Shown here in pieces: positions 17,852 through 25,592 of a stretch of 64,000 nt of DNA (position 1 is the first letter of the stretch; each line of letters begins with the position of its first letter). Where the stretch lies: NCBI GenBank assembly GCA_016935315.1, contig JAFGRD010000078.1:151774-215773 (forward strand), given 5' to 3'. This DNA comes from Pirellulales bacterium. Lineage in GTDB: Bacteria; Planctomycetota; Planctomycetia; Pirellulales; Thermoguttaceae. The position numbers and the translations under genes are program-made. Below the pieces are notes generated by a model. That model did not search any database. It was not told the origin of the DNA and saw only the letters and a list, made by a program, of their open reading frames with translations.

Positions 17852-18895
17852 CTAGACTTTCACGGTTCGGCCGGTTTGGACCGATTGGGTCTGCTTTTGG
17901 CAGAGGAGGACCGCGTCGCAGGCCAACGCACCGGCCAGGAGCTTCGAGGGCGCGTTGGCGGCGACCGTGCGGACCATCTCCCGAATCTCGTCGGCGAAGG
18001 CATCGCACGGATCGCCCGAGCCGAGCTTCGGCCGCAGCACCCGGCCCTTGTCGGTCAGCACGGTGACCGGATAGCCGACCACCCAGTCCTTGCCGATGCC
18101 GGCGGCGTCGAACAGCAAGGTGGCCTTCTCCAAATAGATCTCATAGGCATGGGTGAACGAGCGGCCCTGCTGGTCGATCACGCCGCTGGTGGCGGTGATC
18201 ACCAGCTTGGGATCGTCGAAGCGGAACTGGGTGCTGAACCGCTCGACCACCTCGCCCCGCATCGAGCCGACGCTCTGCACCGACTTGGGCAAGCCGGCAA
18301 TCACGCGGATGTAATGGGCGTCGTGGACGTGCAGGTCGAGCATCGGGCCGCCGGTGCTCTCGGGGTTGTAGAAGTCGGGCAGCCACAACGGATCGGAGAT
18401 GATCCGCTTGAAATGCCCACCCAGCAGCTTGCCGTACTTGCCGCCGGTGATCGTCCGGTAGGCGAACTTGTATTCGGGAAAGAAGGGCAGGACCTGGCCG
18501 ATCATCAGTTGCTTGCCGGCCCTTTCGGCCGTGCGGACCATCCGTGCCGCGTCGGCCGGCTTCAGAGCGATCGGCTTCTCGCAGAAGACGTGCTTGCCCG
18601 CCTTCAAGGCGGCAATCGACACCTCGGCGTGCAGTGAGGGCGGCAGGCAGACGTCGATCACGTCGAGGCTCGGGTCGGCGATCATCTCGTCGAGCTTCGC
18701 GTAGCGATCGATGCCCCCGAGGTCCATCATCGTCCCCCGCGGCCCGAAGTTGCCCTGGATCGACCGCCAATCGCCGGCCAGCCGCTTCTGGTCCTGCTCG
18801 CACAGGGCGCGGACCTTCACGCCGCGGACCTTCTGATAGGCCAGGTAGTGGATCATGCCCATGAAACCGATACCGGCGATTCCGACTTGGATCAT
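17852..18895 (-). CDS. Gfo/Idh/MocA-family NAD(P)-dependent dehydrogenase
   Basis: The 347-aa cytoplasmic protein (no signal peptide) has an N-terminal Rossmann motif (VGIAGIGFMGMIH) and the family's EKPIAL motif, carrying the catalytic Lys, followed by a C-terminal alpha/beta substrate domain (GGPMLDLHVHDAHYI). Such enzymes oxidise or reduce sugars, inositols or related polyols. GGAGA precedes the start. It lies 13 bp behind a rhamnulokinase gene in the same direction, so a role in deoxyhexose metabolism is likely, but this is inference. Confidence 0.88.
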   Translation of the reverse strand: MIQVGIAGIGFMGMIHYLAYQKVRGVKVRALCEQDQKRLAGDWRSIQGNFGPRGTMMDLGGIDRYAKLDEMIADPSLDVIDVCLPPSLHAEVSIAALKAGKHVFCEKPIALKPADAARMVRTAERAGKQLMIGQVLPFFPEYKFAYRTITGGKYGKLLGGHFKRIISDPLWLPDFYNPESTGGPMLDLHVHDAHYIRVIAGLPKSVQSVGSMRGEVVERFSTQFRFDDPKLVITATSGVIDQQGRSFTHAYEIYLEKATLLFDAAGIGKDWVVGYPVTVLTDKGRVLRPKLGSGDPCDAFADEIREMVRTVAANAPSKLLAGALACDAVLLCQKQTQSVQTGRTVKV

Positions 18896-18908
18896 TCCCG
18901 GGTCTCCT

Positions 18909-20405
18909 TCAAGCAAAGTTCAGGTATGTTGCATGGGCCTCGTCCCATGCCGCCGTGTTTTGGGGCTCATACTCGTCCACCTCGAAGCTGTTGCGAATCA
19001 CCTCGCGGGCTTCGGCGATCGAGCCGACGTCGCCGATGGCAACCGCCTGCATCATCAGGTTGCCCGTGGCCGTGGCTTCGATGGGTCCGGCCACCACGCG
19101 TCGATTGCAGGCGTCGGCCGCGGCCTGGCAGAGCTGGCGGTTCTGGGTACCTCCGCCGACGATGTGGATCGTTTCGAGCTGCCCTCCGGCGAGCTGCTCG
19201 CACATGCCCAGCACCTGGCGGAACCGCATCGCGATGCTGTCCAGGGCGCACCGCAGGACGGCCCCTTCGTTCTCCGGGACCGGCTGGCCCGTCTTCCGAC
19301 AGAAGCGGCAGATGGCCTCGGGCATGTCGTCGGGGGCCAGGAAGTCGGTTGCGTCGGGGTTGATGAACGAGACCAGCGGCCGGGCGGCCGCCGAAAGCCG
19401 GTTGAGGTCTTCCCAATCCCAATTCCGCCCGGCCCGGTTCCATGTGCGGCGGCACTCCTGAACCAGCCACATGCCGGTGATGTTCTTCAGCAGCCGGATC
19501 GTGTTGCCCACGCCGCCTTCGTTGGTGAAGTTCAGATCGAGCACCTGGTCGGTCACCACCGGCTGAGGCGATTCGATCCCCATCAGGGCCCAGGTGCCGA
19601 GGCTGATGTAGCACCAGTCGGGGCGCTGGCCGGGTTGGCTCTTGGCGGGCACGGCCATCACGGCGCTGGCCGTGTCGTGGGAGCCGGGCAGGATCACACG
19701 GGCCGCCGACAGGCCGGTCTCGGTCAGCAGATTCGACCGCAACGGGCCGATGTTGGTGCCGGGCTGCTCGATCCGGCCCACGATGCCGGTCGGCAGGTCG
19801 AACCGCGCAAGCAGCTCGGTGGCCCAGCCGCCGCTGATCGGATTGTAGAACTGGCTGGTGCTGGCCTCGGTCATTTCGTTGCACTTGATACCGGTCAACA
19901 TCCAATGGAACAGGTCGGGCACCATCAACAGGGTCTCGGCCAGGTCCAACAGCGGCGAGCCGGCGAGCTTCATCGCCAACAGTTGGTAGAGCGTGTTGAA
20001 TTGCAGAAACTGCAGGCCGGTATGCCGGAAGATCTCCTCGCGCGGGACGATCGAAAAGGCCTTGGCGAGCAGATCGTTGGTGCGGCTGTCGCGATAGTGG
20101 AACGGATTGCCCAGCAGCTTGTCGTCGCGCCCCAGCAGCCCGAAATCGACGCCCCAGGTATCGACTCCGATGCCGGCGATTGCCCCCCCTAGTTGGCTGC
20201 CGGCTTTTTGGAGTCCGTTGCGGACGTGCGACCAGAGCCCCAGCAGGTCCCAATACAGATCTCCGGCGATCTCAACGGGCCCGTTTTCGAATCGATAGAC
20301 CTCTTCCAGGCGGAGCCTCCGGCCGTCGAACCGCCCGAGCACGTGTCGCCCGCTGGAAGCCCCCATATCGATCGCCAGAAACGCTCTCTCTGCCATGGTT
20401 TGCAT
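18909..20405 (-). CDS. rhaB: L-rhamnulokinase (FGGY family)
   Basis: The 498-aa protein phosphorylates a ketose, most likely L-rhamnulose. It matches rhamnulokinases along its length: AIDMGASSGRHVLGRF at the N-terminal phosphate loop, GIGVDTWGVDFGLL, YRDSRTND, LQFLQFNTLYQL, PGSHDTASAV, SLGTWALMG, NITGMWLVQECRR, and the ATP-site HIVGGGTQN. Two ATGs three codons apart (20405 and 20396) are both possible starts. It forms an operon with the dehydrogenase (13-bp gap). The usual isomerase and aldolase (RhaA, RhaD) are not in the window. Fuculose or xylulose cannot be excluded, but the motifs favour rhamnulose. Confidence 0.87.
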   Translation of the reverse strand: MQTMAERAFLAIDMGASSGRHVLGRFDGRRLRLEEVYRFENGPVEIAGDLYWDLLGLWSHVRNGLQKAGSQLGGAIAGIGVDTWGVDFGLLGRDDKLLGNPFHYRDSRTNDLLAKAFSIVPREEIFRHTGLQFLQFNTLYQLLAMKLAGSPLLDLAETLLMVPDLFHWMLTGIKCNEMTEASTSQFYNPISGGWATELLARFDLPTGIVGRIEQPGTNIGPLRSNLLTETGLSAARVILPGSHDTASAVMAVPAKSQPGQRPDWCYISLGTWALMGIESPQPVVTDQVLDLNFTNEGGVGNTIRLLKNITGMWLVQECRRTWNRAGRNWDWEDLNRLSAAARPLVSFINPDATDFLAPDDMPEAICRFCRKTGQPVPENEGAVLRCALDSIAMRFRQVLGMCEQLAGGQLETIHIVGGGTQNRQLCQAAADACNRRVVAGPIEATATGNLMMQAVAIGDVGSIAEAREVIRNSFEVDEYEPQNTAAWDEAHATYLNFA

Positions 20406-20596
20406 CGGCCTTTCCGGATTCTGAAGGTGTCCACTTGCAAAACTCAGGGTGCTGGTCCAATATGTCGGTTGTCGCGATTTCGGTCAAGGGCCTTGCCCCC
20501 CCGGTAGAATTGGGCGGAGGCAGCGACAGGCCGTTGCCGTCGGCTTACGGCCTTGTGCAAGTCCGGCGTGCAGTGGACGTTGTTCAGTAGTTCTGA

Positions 20597-20602
20597 TATA
20601 AT
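20597..20602 (+). promoter_or_regulatory. candidate -10 box for the Rrf2 gene
   Basis: A perfect TATAAT lies 113 bp before the Rrf2 start codon. The -35 region (GTGGAC, 18-bp spacing) is poor. The resulting leader would be about 105 nt. The 310-bp spacer between rhaB and this gene holds nothing else that I recognise. Confidence 0.4.
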
Positions 20603-20715
20603 TGCGTCGGCGTGTTGTCCGGCTGCGAGGCAGGCCGCCATGAATGGGTGTTCCCGGTCGGCGGGCTCTGCAGACGCCGGCCTCGGGAGCGAATGATAAC
20701 TACGTGGGATGTCGA

Positions 20716-21150
20716 ATGAAGATCTCTGCAAAAACCGAATACGCTTGCATTGCGATGCTCGAATTGGCCGCGCAATACGAGTCCGGCGAACCCGTTCGGA
20801 TTCGCCGAATCGCCGAGCGTCACGCCGTGCCGCCCAGGTTCCTGGTCCAGATCTTGCTGCAACTGAAGGGGGCCGGCCTGGTCAGCAGTGTCCGCGGAGC
20901 GGCGGGCGGGTATCATCTGCTGAACCCCCCCGGCGAGGTATCGCTCGGCGAGGTGATGGAAGCGGTCGACGGTTCCACCGGCGAGAACGGCAAGGCCAGT
21001 AGTGCCTCGCCCAACTCACCGGCGGTCAAGGTCCTGACGCAGGCCTGGCAGGAAGTGGCCTCGGTCGAACGCGAGATGCTCCACAAGATCTCGCTGGCCG
21101 ACTTGCTGGACCGCGCCAAGATGCAGGACGAGCAGATGTACTACATCTGA
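20716..21150 (+). CDS. Rrf2-family transcriptional regulator, cysteine-less (CymR-like)
   Basis: The 144-aa protein is a small winged-helix Rrf2 regulator (KISAKTEYACIAMLELA, IAERHAVPPRFLVQILLQLKGAGLVSSVRGAAGGYHL). In Fe-S sensing members such as IscR and NsrR, three cysteines sit after the recognition helix. Here that segment (GSTGENGKASSASPNSP) has none, so the protein resembles the cluster-free CymR type that controls cysteine and sulfur genes in Firmicutes. The gene lies just upstream of sat and a TauE-like exporter in the same direction, which supports a sulfur-regulatory role by inference. ATG 20716 gives the normal family length. Confidence 0.85.
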   Translation: MKISAKTEYACIAMLELAAQYESGEPVRIRRIAERHAVPPRFLVQILLQLKGAGLVSSVRGAAGGYHLLNPPGEVSLGEVMEAVDGSTGENGKASSASPNSPAVKVLTQAWQEVASVEREMLHKISLADLLDRAKMQDEQMYYI

Positions 21151-21178
21151 TTGCCTCCGGTGGCGGGAGGAGCCCCGG

Positions 21179-21240
21179 CCCGCCGCGGCGCGCAGGCCGC
21201 CGGCAACGCAAGGGCGTTCTTCGTGCCCGCCGCGGCGCGC
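21179..21240. promoter_or_regulatory. 15-bp direct repeats upstream of the sat promoter
   Basis: CCCGCCGCGGCGCGC occurs at 21179-21193 and again at 21226-21240. The second copy ends 12 bp before the sat -35 box. Each copy contains the palindrome GCCGCGGC. The position between an Rrf2 regulator gene and sat makes an operator possible; this is inference. Confidence 0.45.
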
Positions 21241-21252
21241 GACCGCCGCCAA

Positions 21253-21281
21253 TTGAAACGAGACCGCCGGTGTTCTATACT
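21253..21281 (+). promoter_or_regulatory. sigma70-type promoter of sat
   Basis: TTGAAA (21253-21258) and TATACT (21276-21281) are separated by exactly 17 bp. The predicted leader is about 100 nt and includes a small hairpin (GGACT with AGTCC) before the ribosome-binding site. Confidence 0.6.
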
Positions 21282-21386
21282 TGCGTGTTTCGCGTTTCTC
21301 TGAGGGACCCCTGCTGGATTGCGGCCGTGCCGCGCTCCGCGAGTATTGGACTTGGGCAGAAGTCCGGCGAATGGAAGGACTAGCTG

Positions 21387-22646
21387 ATGGCATATCTGAT
21401 TCCCCCGCATGGCGGTTTGGCGGAGCCGGTTTCCCGAACGGTTGCCGCCGACCAGACCGACGACTTCCTAGCCCACGCGAAGACACTAGTCAGAGTTCCG
21501 GTCTCCGACGCCGATCTTTCGACCGTCTATCGGCTCGGCGACGGGGGCCTTAGCCCGTTGATCGGTCCGATGGACTCGGCCACCTACGATCGCGTGCTCG
21601 ACGAATGTTGCGTTGAGCATGACGGCAAGCGGTACGCCTGGACCATTCCGCTGGCCTTGCCGGTTACCGGGGAGCTGGCCGGGAGGCTGTCGGTCGGCCA
21701 AGAGGTGGCCCTGGTCAATTCGTCGGACCGGGTCGTGGCCACGCTGGAGATCAGCGACGTCTATCCCTGGGACAAGCAGAAGTATCTGAGGTCCGTCTAT
21801 CTGACCGAGCGAACCGATCATCCCGGCGGCGACATGGTCCTGGTGGCCGACGCGGACAAGACGCATCTGCTGGGCGGGGCAATCCGGGTCCTGCCGCAGC
21901 CGAAGGATCCGAGATTCGGGCGGTACGTGCTCTCGCCGCGCGAGGTTCGCGAGCTGTTGGCCGAGAAAGGCTGGCAGCGGGTGGTTGCCTTCCAGACGCG
22001 GAACCCCTTGCACCGCGCCCATGAATACGCGCTGGTCTACGGACTGGAAACCCTGCTACGCCAAGGCCATGACGCCGGGGCGTGTTTGAACCCGTTGATC
22101 GGCGAGACCAAGGGCGACGACGTGCACGCCGACGTCCGCATGCACACCTACGAGGTCCTGGTCGAGAACCGCTCGCTGGGCGAAGGCGACAGTGATCCGC
22201 AGCTCTGGGGGCCCCGCGGCGAGTCGGCACCCGATCGGGTGATTCTGCTGGGCTTGGACATCAAGATGTTCTACGGCGGGCCGAAAGAGGCCGTGATGCA
22301 TGGGATCTACCGCCAGAACTTCGGATTCACCGACATCGTGATCGGCCGCAAACACGCCGACGCCCCCTATCACGACGGCACGCCGATCTGGGGCGACTTC
22401 GACGCCCAGGAGATCTTCAACACCCTGGCCGGCGATCTGAAGATCCAGCCCCTGAACGTCGGCTTCGCCGCCTTCTACGAGTCGCTGGGACGCGTAGACC
22501 TGATGGAAAACCACCCAGACGAGAAACCGGTGTTCATCTCCGGCAAGGAGGTGCGCCGGGCACTGATGGCCGGCGAGCCGGTCGACCCGCGGATCATGCG
22601 CCAGAGCACGGCCGCCATCCTCACCGACGCCATGGCCAGCAGGTAG
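21387..22646 (+). CDS. sat: sulfate adenylyltransferase
   Basis: Sat activates sulfate with ATP to give adenosine 5'-phosphosulfate (APS) and pyrophosphate. The 419-aa protein has an N-terminal PUA-like domain followed by the catalytic domain. The nucleotide-binding motif [11 protein letters not shown] lies near residue 202, with [12 protein letters not shown] and [11 protein letters not shown] further on. This is the single-chain Sat type, not CysDN. Downstream is a TauE-like exporter and upstream an Rrf2 regulator. The APS kinase that could use its product is at 57161-57820. GGAAGGA precedes the ATG. Confidence 0.95.
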   Translation: MAYLIPPHGGLAEPVSRTVAADQTDDFLAHAKTLVRVPVSDADLSTVYRLGDGGLSPLIGPMDSATYDRVLDECCVEHDGKRYAWTIPLALPVTGELAGRLSVGQEVALVNSSDRVVATLEISDVYPWDKQKYLRSVYLTERTDHPGGDMVLVADADKTHLLGGAIRVLPQPKDPRFGRYVLSPREVRELLAEKGWQRVVAFQTRNPLHRAHEYALVYGLETLLRQGHDAGACLNPLIGETKGDDVHADVRMHTYEVLVENRSLGEGDSDPQLWGPRGESAPDRVILLGLDIKMFYGGPKEAVMHGIYRQNFGFTDIVIGRKHADAPYHDGTPIWGDFDAQEIFNTLAGDLKIQPLNVGFAAFYESLGRVDLMENHPDEKPVFISGKEVRRALMAGEPVDPRIMRQSTAAILTDAMASR

Positions 22647-22680
22647 CCCAGAAACGGCCCGAGAGCAGCCCGGGAGTAGC

Positions 22681-23424
22681 ATGGAGGAGTGGATTCCTTA
22701 TTGCTGGGGTTGGGCCTCGGCGCTGTTGATGGGTTTCTCGAAAACGGGGCTGCCGGGTGTCTCCATTCCGGCGATCCTCTTGATGACCGAGGCGTTCGGC
22801 CACGACGCCAAGCTCGCCATGGGGGCCATGCTGCCGGTGCTGCTGGTCGGCGACGTGTTTGCCGTCTGCTGGTATCGCCACCACGCCCAGTGGGACCGGC
22901 TCTGGAAGCTGCTGCCCTGCGTGGCGCTGGGAATGGTCCCCGGATGGATCCTTTTGAATTCGCTGGAAGAGGGCAATCGCCTGCGGCCGATTCTCGGCGT
23001 GCTGATCCTGGTGCTGTTGGCCGTGGAGATCGGCCGGCGATGGTTCGATGCGCAGCACGTGCCGCGACAGTGGTGGTTCGTGCTGCTGATCGGATCGCTG
23101 GCCGGCTTCAGCACGATCCTGGCCCACGCCGCCTTCCCGGTGATGGCCATCTACCTGATCAGCCAGGAGATGAACAAGCACGAGTTCATCGGCACGGCCG
23201 CCTGGTTCTTTCTGATACTGAATCTCGCCAAGGTGCCGGTCTATTGGCAGATGGGCGGGATGATCACCGTCGAAACGCTCCGGTTCGATCTGTTCGTGGC
23301 ACCCGTGGGACTCGTTGGCGGGCTTCTGGGCGTGGCGTTCCTTACGCGGATCCCGCAGAGGCTCTTCAACTCGCTGGCCTTGATCTTGGCGGGTGTAGCG
23401 GCGGTGCGGCTGATCCTGGTTTGA
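22681..23424 (+). CDS. TauE/SafE-family sulfite or sulfoacetate exporter
   Basis: The 247-aa polytopic membrane protein has about eight hydrophobic helices and the family's ASALLMGFSKTGLPG start motif and a repeated pattern in its second half (GSLAGFSTILAHAAFPVMAIYL). TauE/SafE proteins are proposed anion exporters for sulfite, sulfoacetate and related compounds. It begins 34 bp after sat, so it is probably in the sat transcription unit. That context fits sulfur metabolism. Confidence 0.85.
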   Translation: MEEWIPYCWGWASALLMGFSKTGLPGVSIPAILLMTEAFGHDAKLAMGAMLPVLLVGDVFAVCWYRHHAQWDRLWKLLPCVALGMVPGWILLNSLEEGNRLRPILGVLILVLLAVEIGRRWFDAQHVPRQWWFVLLIGSLAGFSTILAHAAFPVMAIYLISQEMNKHEFIGTAAWFFLILNLAKVPVYWQMGGMITVETLRFDLFVAPVGLVGGLLGVAFLTRIPQRLFNSLALILAGVAAVRLILV

Positions 23425-23464
23425 GCATTGCCACCGAGCAAGTCTCGCCTTACCCTATCAGGTC

Positions 23465-24790
23465 ATGGCAACGGCTACCGACTCCGATGGCACGCTCCGC
23501 ATCTTCCAACGCCGCCGCGCTCGGCGATTGGCCTATTGGAACGGGGCGCTCTGGGCGATCGGCAACGGGCTGGCCAGCACCACGCTGATCATCTACTTGG
23601 CGCTGGACCTGGGCGCCGGGCGGATTGGACTGGGAATCGGGCTGATCCTTGCGGCCCGACACGTGGTCGGATTGCTGCGACTCGGCGCGCCAGCCGTCAT
23701 CGGGCGCCTGGTCGATCGCAAACGCTTCTGCCTGGGGACCTATCTGGCCGCCACCTTGATCCTGCTGGGCCTGCCGTGGATCGCGGCCCCGGGACGCCTG
23801 TCTTCGCCCGACGCCTCGCTGGCCGCGCTGGTGGGACTCTGGTGCCTGTATCATCTGCTCCAATACATGGGCACCGTCGCCCTCTGGTCCTGGCTGGCCG
23901 ACCTGGCGCCGCCGGCAATTCGGGGGCGCTTTCTGGGCCGGCGACAACTCTGGCTCGTCCTGGGCGAGGCCGGGGCAATGCTCTGCTGCGGGCTGTTCGT
24001 GTGGGGATGGCAGGCCCTGTATCCCCGGCAGCCGAGCTGGGTCGCCTACGTAATTCCCGCTGCCATGGGCGCCGGATTCATGATCGCCGCGCTGGTGCCG
24101 CTGGCGGCTGTGCCGCGCCTGGCCGTCAGCCGCATCGTGCGATTCGGGGCCACCTGGCGATCGATTCGGGCCCCGCTGGGCGACGAGCGCTTCCTCCGTC
24201 TGTTGCTGTTCGGCTGCTGGCTGTCGCTGGCCAACGGGCTGACGCAATCGGCCCAGTTCTCGTACCCCAAGCAGGTTCTGGGGATCACGCTGTTGACGAT
24301 GCTGGCCGTGCAGACGGGCATGCGGCTGGGACAATCCGCGGTCAGTCCCCGGTTGGGGTGGCTTGCCGATCGATGGGGCAATCGCCCTGTGATGATCGGC
24401 TGTTTGCTCCTGGTCGCCCAAGGCCCGTTGTTCTATCTGCTGGCCACGCCGCTGCACTGGCAGTGGTTTCTGGGCGCTTGGCTGGCGTGGATCGCGTACG
24501 CGGGCTTGAACGTTTGTCTGCCCAACGTGATGTTGAAGCTTTCCCCCCGCGAGGCCGACACACCCTACATCGCCACCTACTACGCCGTCACGGGCCTCTG
24601 CTACGCCGCCAGCACGCTGGCCGGCGGGATGCTGTTCGATCGCTGCCGCTACGAGACGATTGTTCTGTTCGGCCGCTGGGCGGTGGACTACTACCAGTAC
24701 GCCTTCCTGCTCGGCTGGATCGCCCGGTGCGAAGGCGTGCTCGTGCTGTGGCTGCTGATCGAGACGCGGGGCCGTGCAGCGGCGCGGTAG
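23465..24790 (+). CDS. major facilitator superfamily transporter
   Basis: The 441-aa protein has about twelve transmembrane helices and MFS loop motifs (GRLVDRKRFC and LADRWGNRPV after helices 2 and 8, AIRGRFLGRR in between). The 40-bp gap after the TauE-like gene suggests that it may be part of the same transcription unit. I do not recognise a subfamily with known substrate. The stop codon is 30 bp before a short palindrome shared with the oppositely oriented SagB-type gene. Confidence 0.8.
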   Translation: MATATDSDGTLRIFQRRRARRLAYWNGALWAIGNGLASTTLIIYLALDLGAGRIGLGIGLILAARHVVGLLRLGAPAVIGRLVDRKRFCLGTYLAATLILLGLPWIAAPGRLSSPDASLAALVGLWCLYHLLQYMGTVALWSWLADLAPPAIRGRFLGRRQLWLVLGEAGAMLCCGLFVWGWQALYPRQPSWVAYVIPAAMGAGFMIAALVPLAAVPRLAVSRIVRFGATWRSIRAPLGDERFLRLLLFGCWLSLANGLTQSAQFSYPKQVLGITLLTMLAVQTGMRLGQSAVSPRLGWLADRWGNRPVMIGCLLLVAQGPLFYLLATPLHWQWFLGAWLAWIAYAGLNVCLPNVMLKLSPREADTPYIATYYAVTGLCYAASTLAGGMLFDRCRYETIVLFGRWAVDYYQYAFLLGWIARCEGVLVLWLLIETRGRAAAR

Positions 24791-24820
24791 TGGGCTCTGG
24801 CGCAAGACCCGTCGATCCTC

Positions 24821-24845
24821 ATTGATGTTCACAACGCAAGCATCA
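24821..24845. repeat. 25-bp palindrome, collapsed form of the 99-bp repeat
   Basis: The sequence runs TTGATGTTCAC...GCAAGCATCAA, the outer ends of the 99-bp repeat with the centre missing. It sits between convergent genes, as copy B does. Its last bases (TCAA) provide the TGA stop codon of the SagB-type gene on the minus strand. Confidence 0.55.
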
Positions 24846-25586
24846 ATCGAGTTTTCCTACCGGTGCCAGGTAGATCACGAATTCCTCGGTTCCGTCGACG
24901 CGGAACAACCGGTCCATCAACGACTGGTCGTAGGCCCCCACGGCGCACGTTCCGGCCCCGAGGGCTTCGCAGGCCAGGTAGAGATTCTGGCAGACGTGCC
25001 CGGCGTCGATGGCGATCACCTTGTGGGCGGCCAGGCCGTATCGCCACTCCATGCGGTACGGCACGGCGGTCCAGACGAACGTGACCGCCGACGCCCCCAC
25101 GAACGTTTGGCCGAACGCCGCCCGGGCGATCTTCTCCGCCAATCCCTCCTCGGTGAACTCGAGGAGCAACTCGTGCTCCAACGGCAGATACCGATAGACG
25201 CCGGGCTGGAGGCCGTCGACGCGAAATGCGCAGAGATAGGTCTCCAGCGCATGGCGGCATCCGGCCGACGGCACCGTGCGCAGCGCGGTCGCCTCGTCCA
25301 TGCGTTGCCGTATGCCTTGCGTGGCCCAAAGCAGAAACGATAGTTCCTCCAGCGTAAGCGGCTGGCGGTGGAAGTCCCGATGGCTTTCCCGGTTGCCGAT
25401 GGCCGTGATCAGGTCCAGCCGCCTGACGCTCGACCACGCATGACGGGCCGGCAGGGCCACGCGCTGGGCATCGGGCGGAAAGGGCTTTTCCACCGGCGGC
25501 GGAGCGACCCCGCGACTCTGGTCGGTTTGCGAGAAGTCGATCGTCTTGCGGATGCTGTCCTTCAGGAAATACCGACCCTTCTCCAT
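24843..25586 (-). CDS. SagB-type nitroreductase-family oxidoreductase
   Basis: The 247-aa flavoprotein belongs to the SagB/ThcOx branch of the nitroreductase fold. Visible motifs are NRESHRDF near residue 68, LSFLLWATQGI, the RTVPSAGCRHALETY segment for FMN contact, and the C-terminal CEALGAGTCAVGAYD. Related enzymes oxidise azolines in peptide natural products, but many stand-alone homologues have no such partner, and no YcaO or precursor peptide is visible here. It starts only 6 bp after the GH92 stop codon, with the ribosome-binding site (GGAG) overlapping that stop, which indicates translational coupling to a glycosidase operon. Confidence 0.85.
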   Translation of the reverse strand: MEKGRYFLKDSIRKTIDFSQTDQSRGVAPPPVEKPFPPDAQRVALPARHAWSSVRRLDLITAIGNRESHRDFHRQPLTLEELSFLLWATQGIRQRMDEATALRTVPSAGCRHALETYLCAFRVDGLQPGVYRYLPLEHELLLEFTEEGLAEKIARAAFGQTFVGASAVTFVWTAVPYRMEWRYGLAAHKVIAIDAGHVCQNLYLACEALGAGTCAVGAYDQSLMDRLFRVDGTEEFVIYLAPVGKLD

Positions 25587-25592
25587 TTCCTA

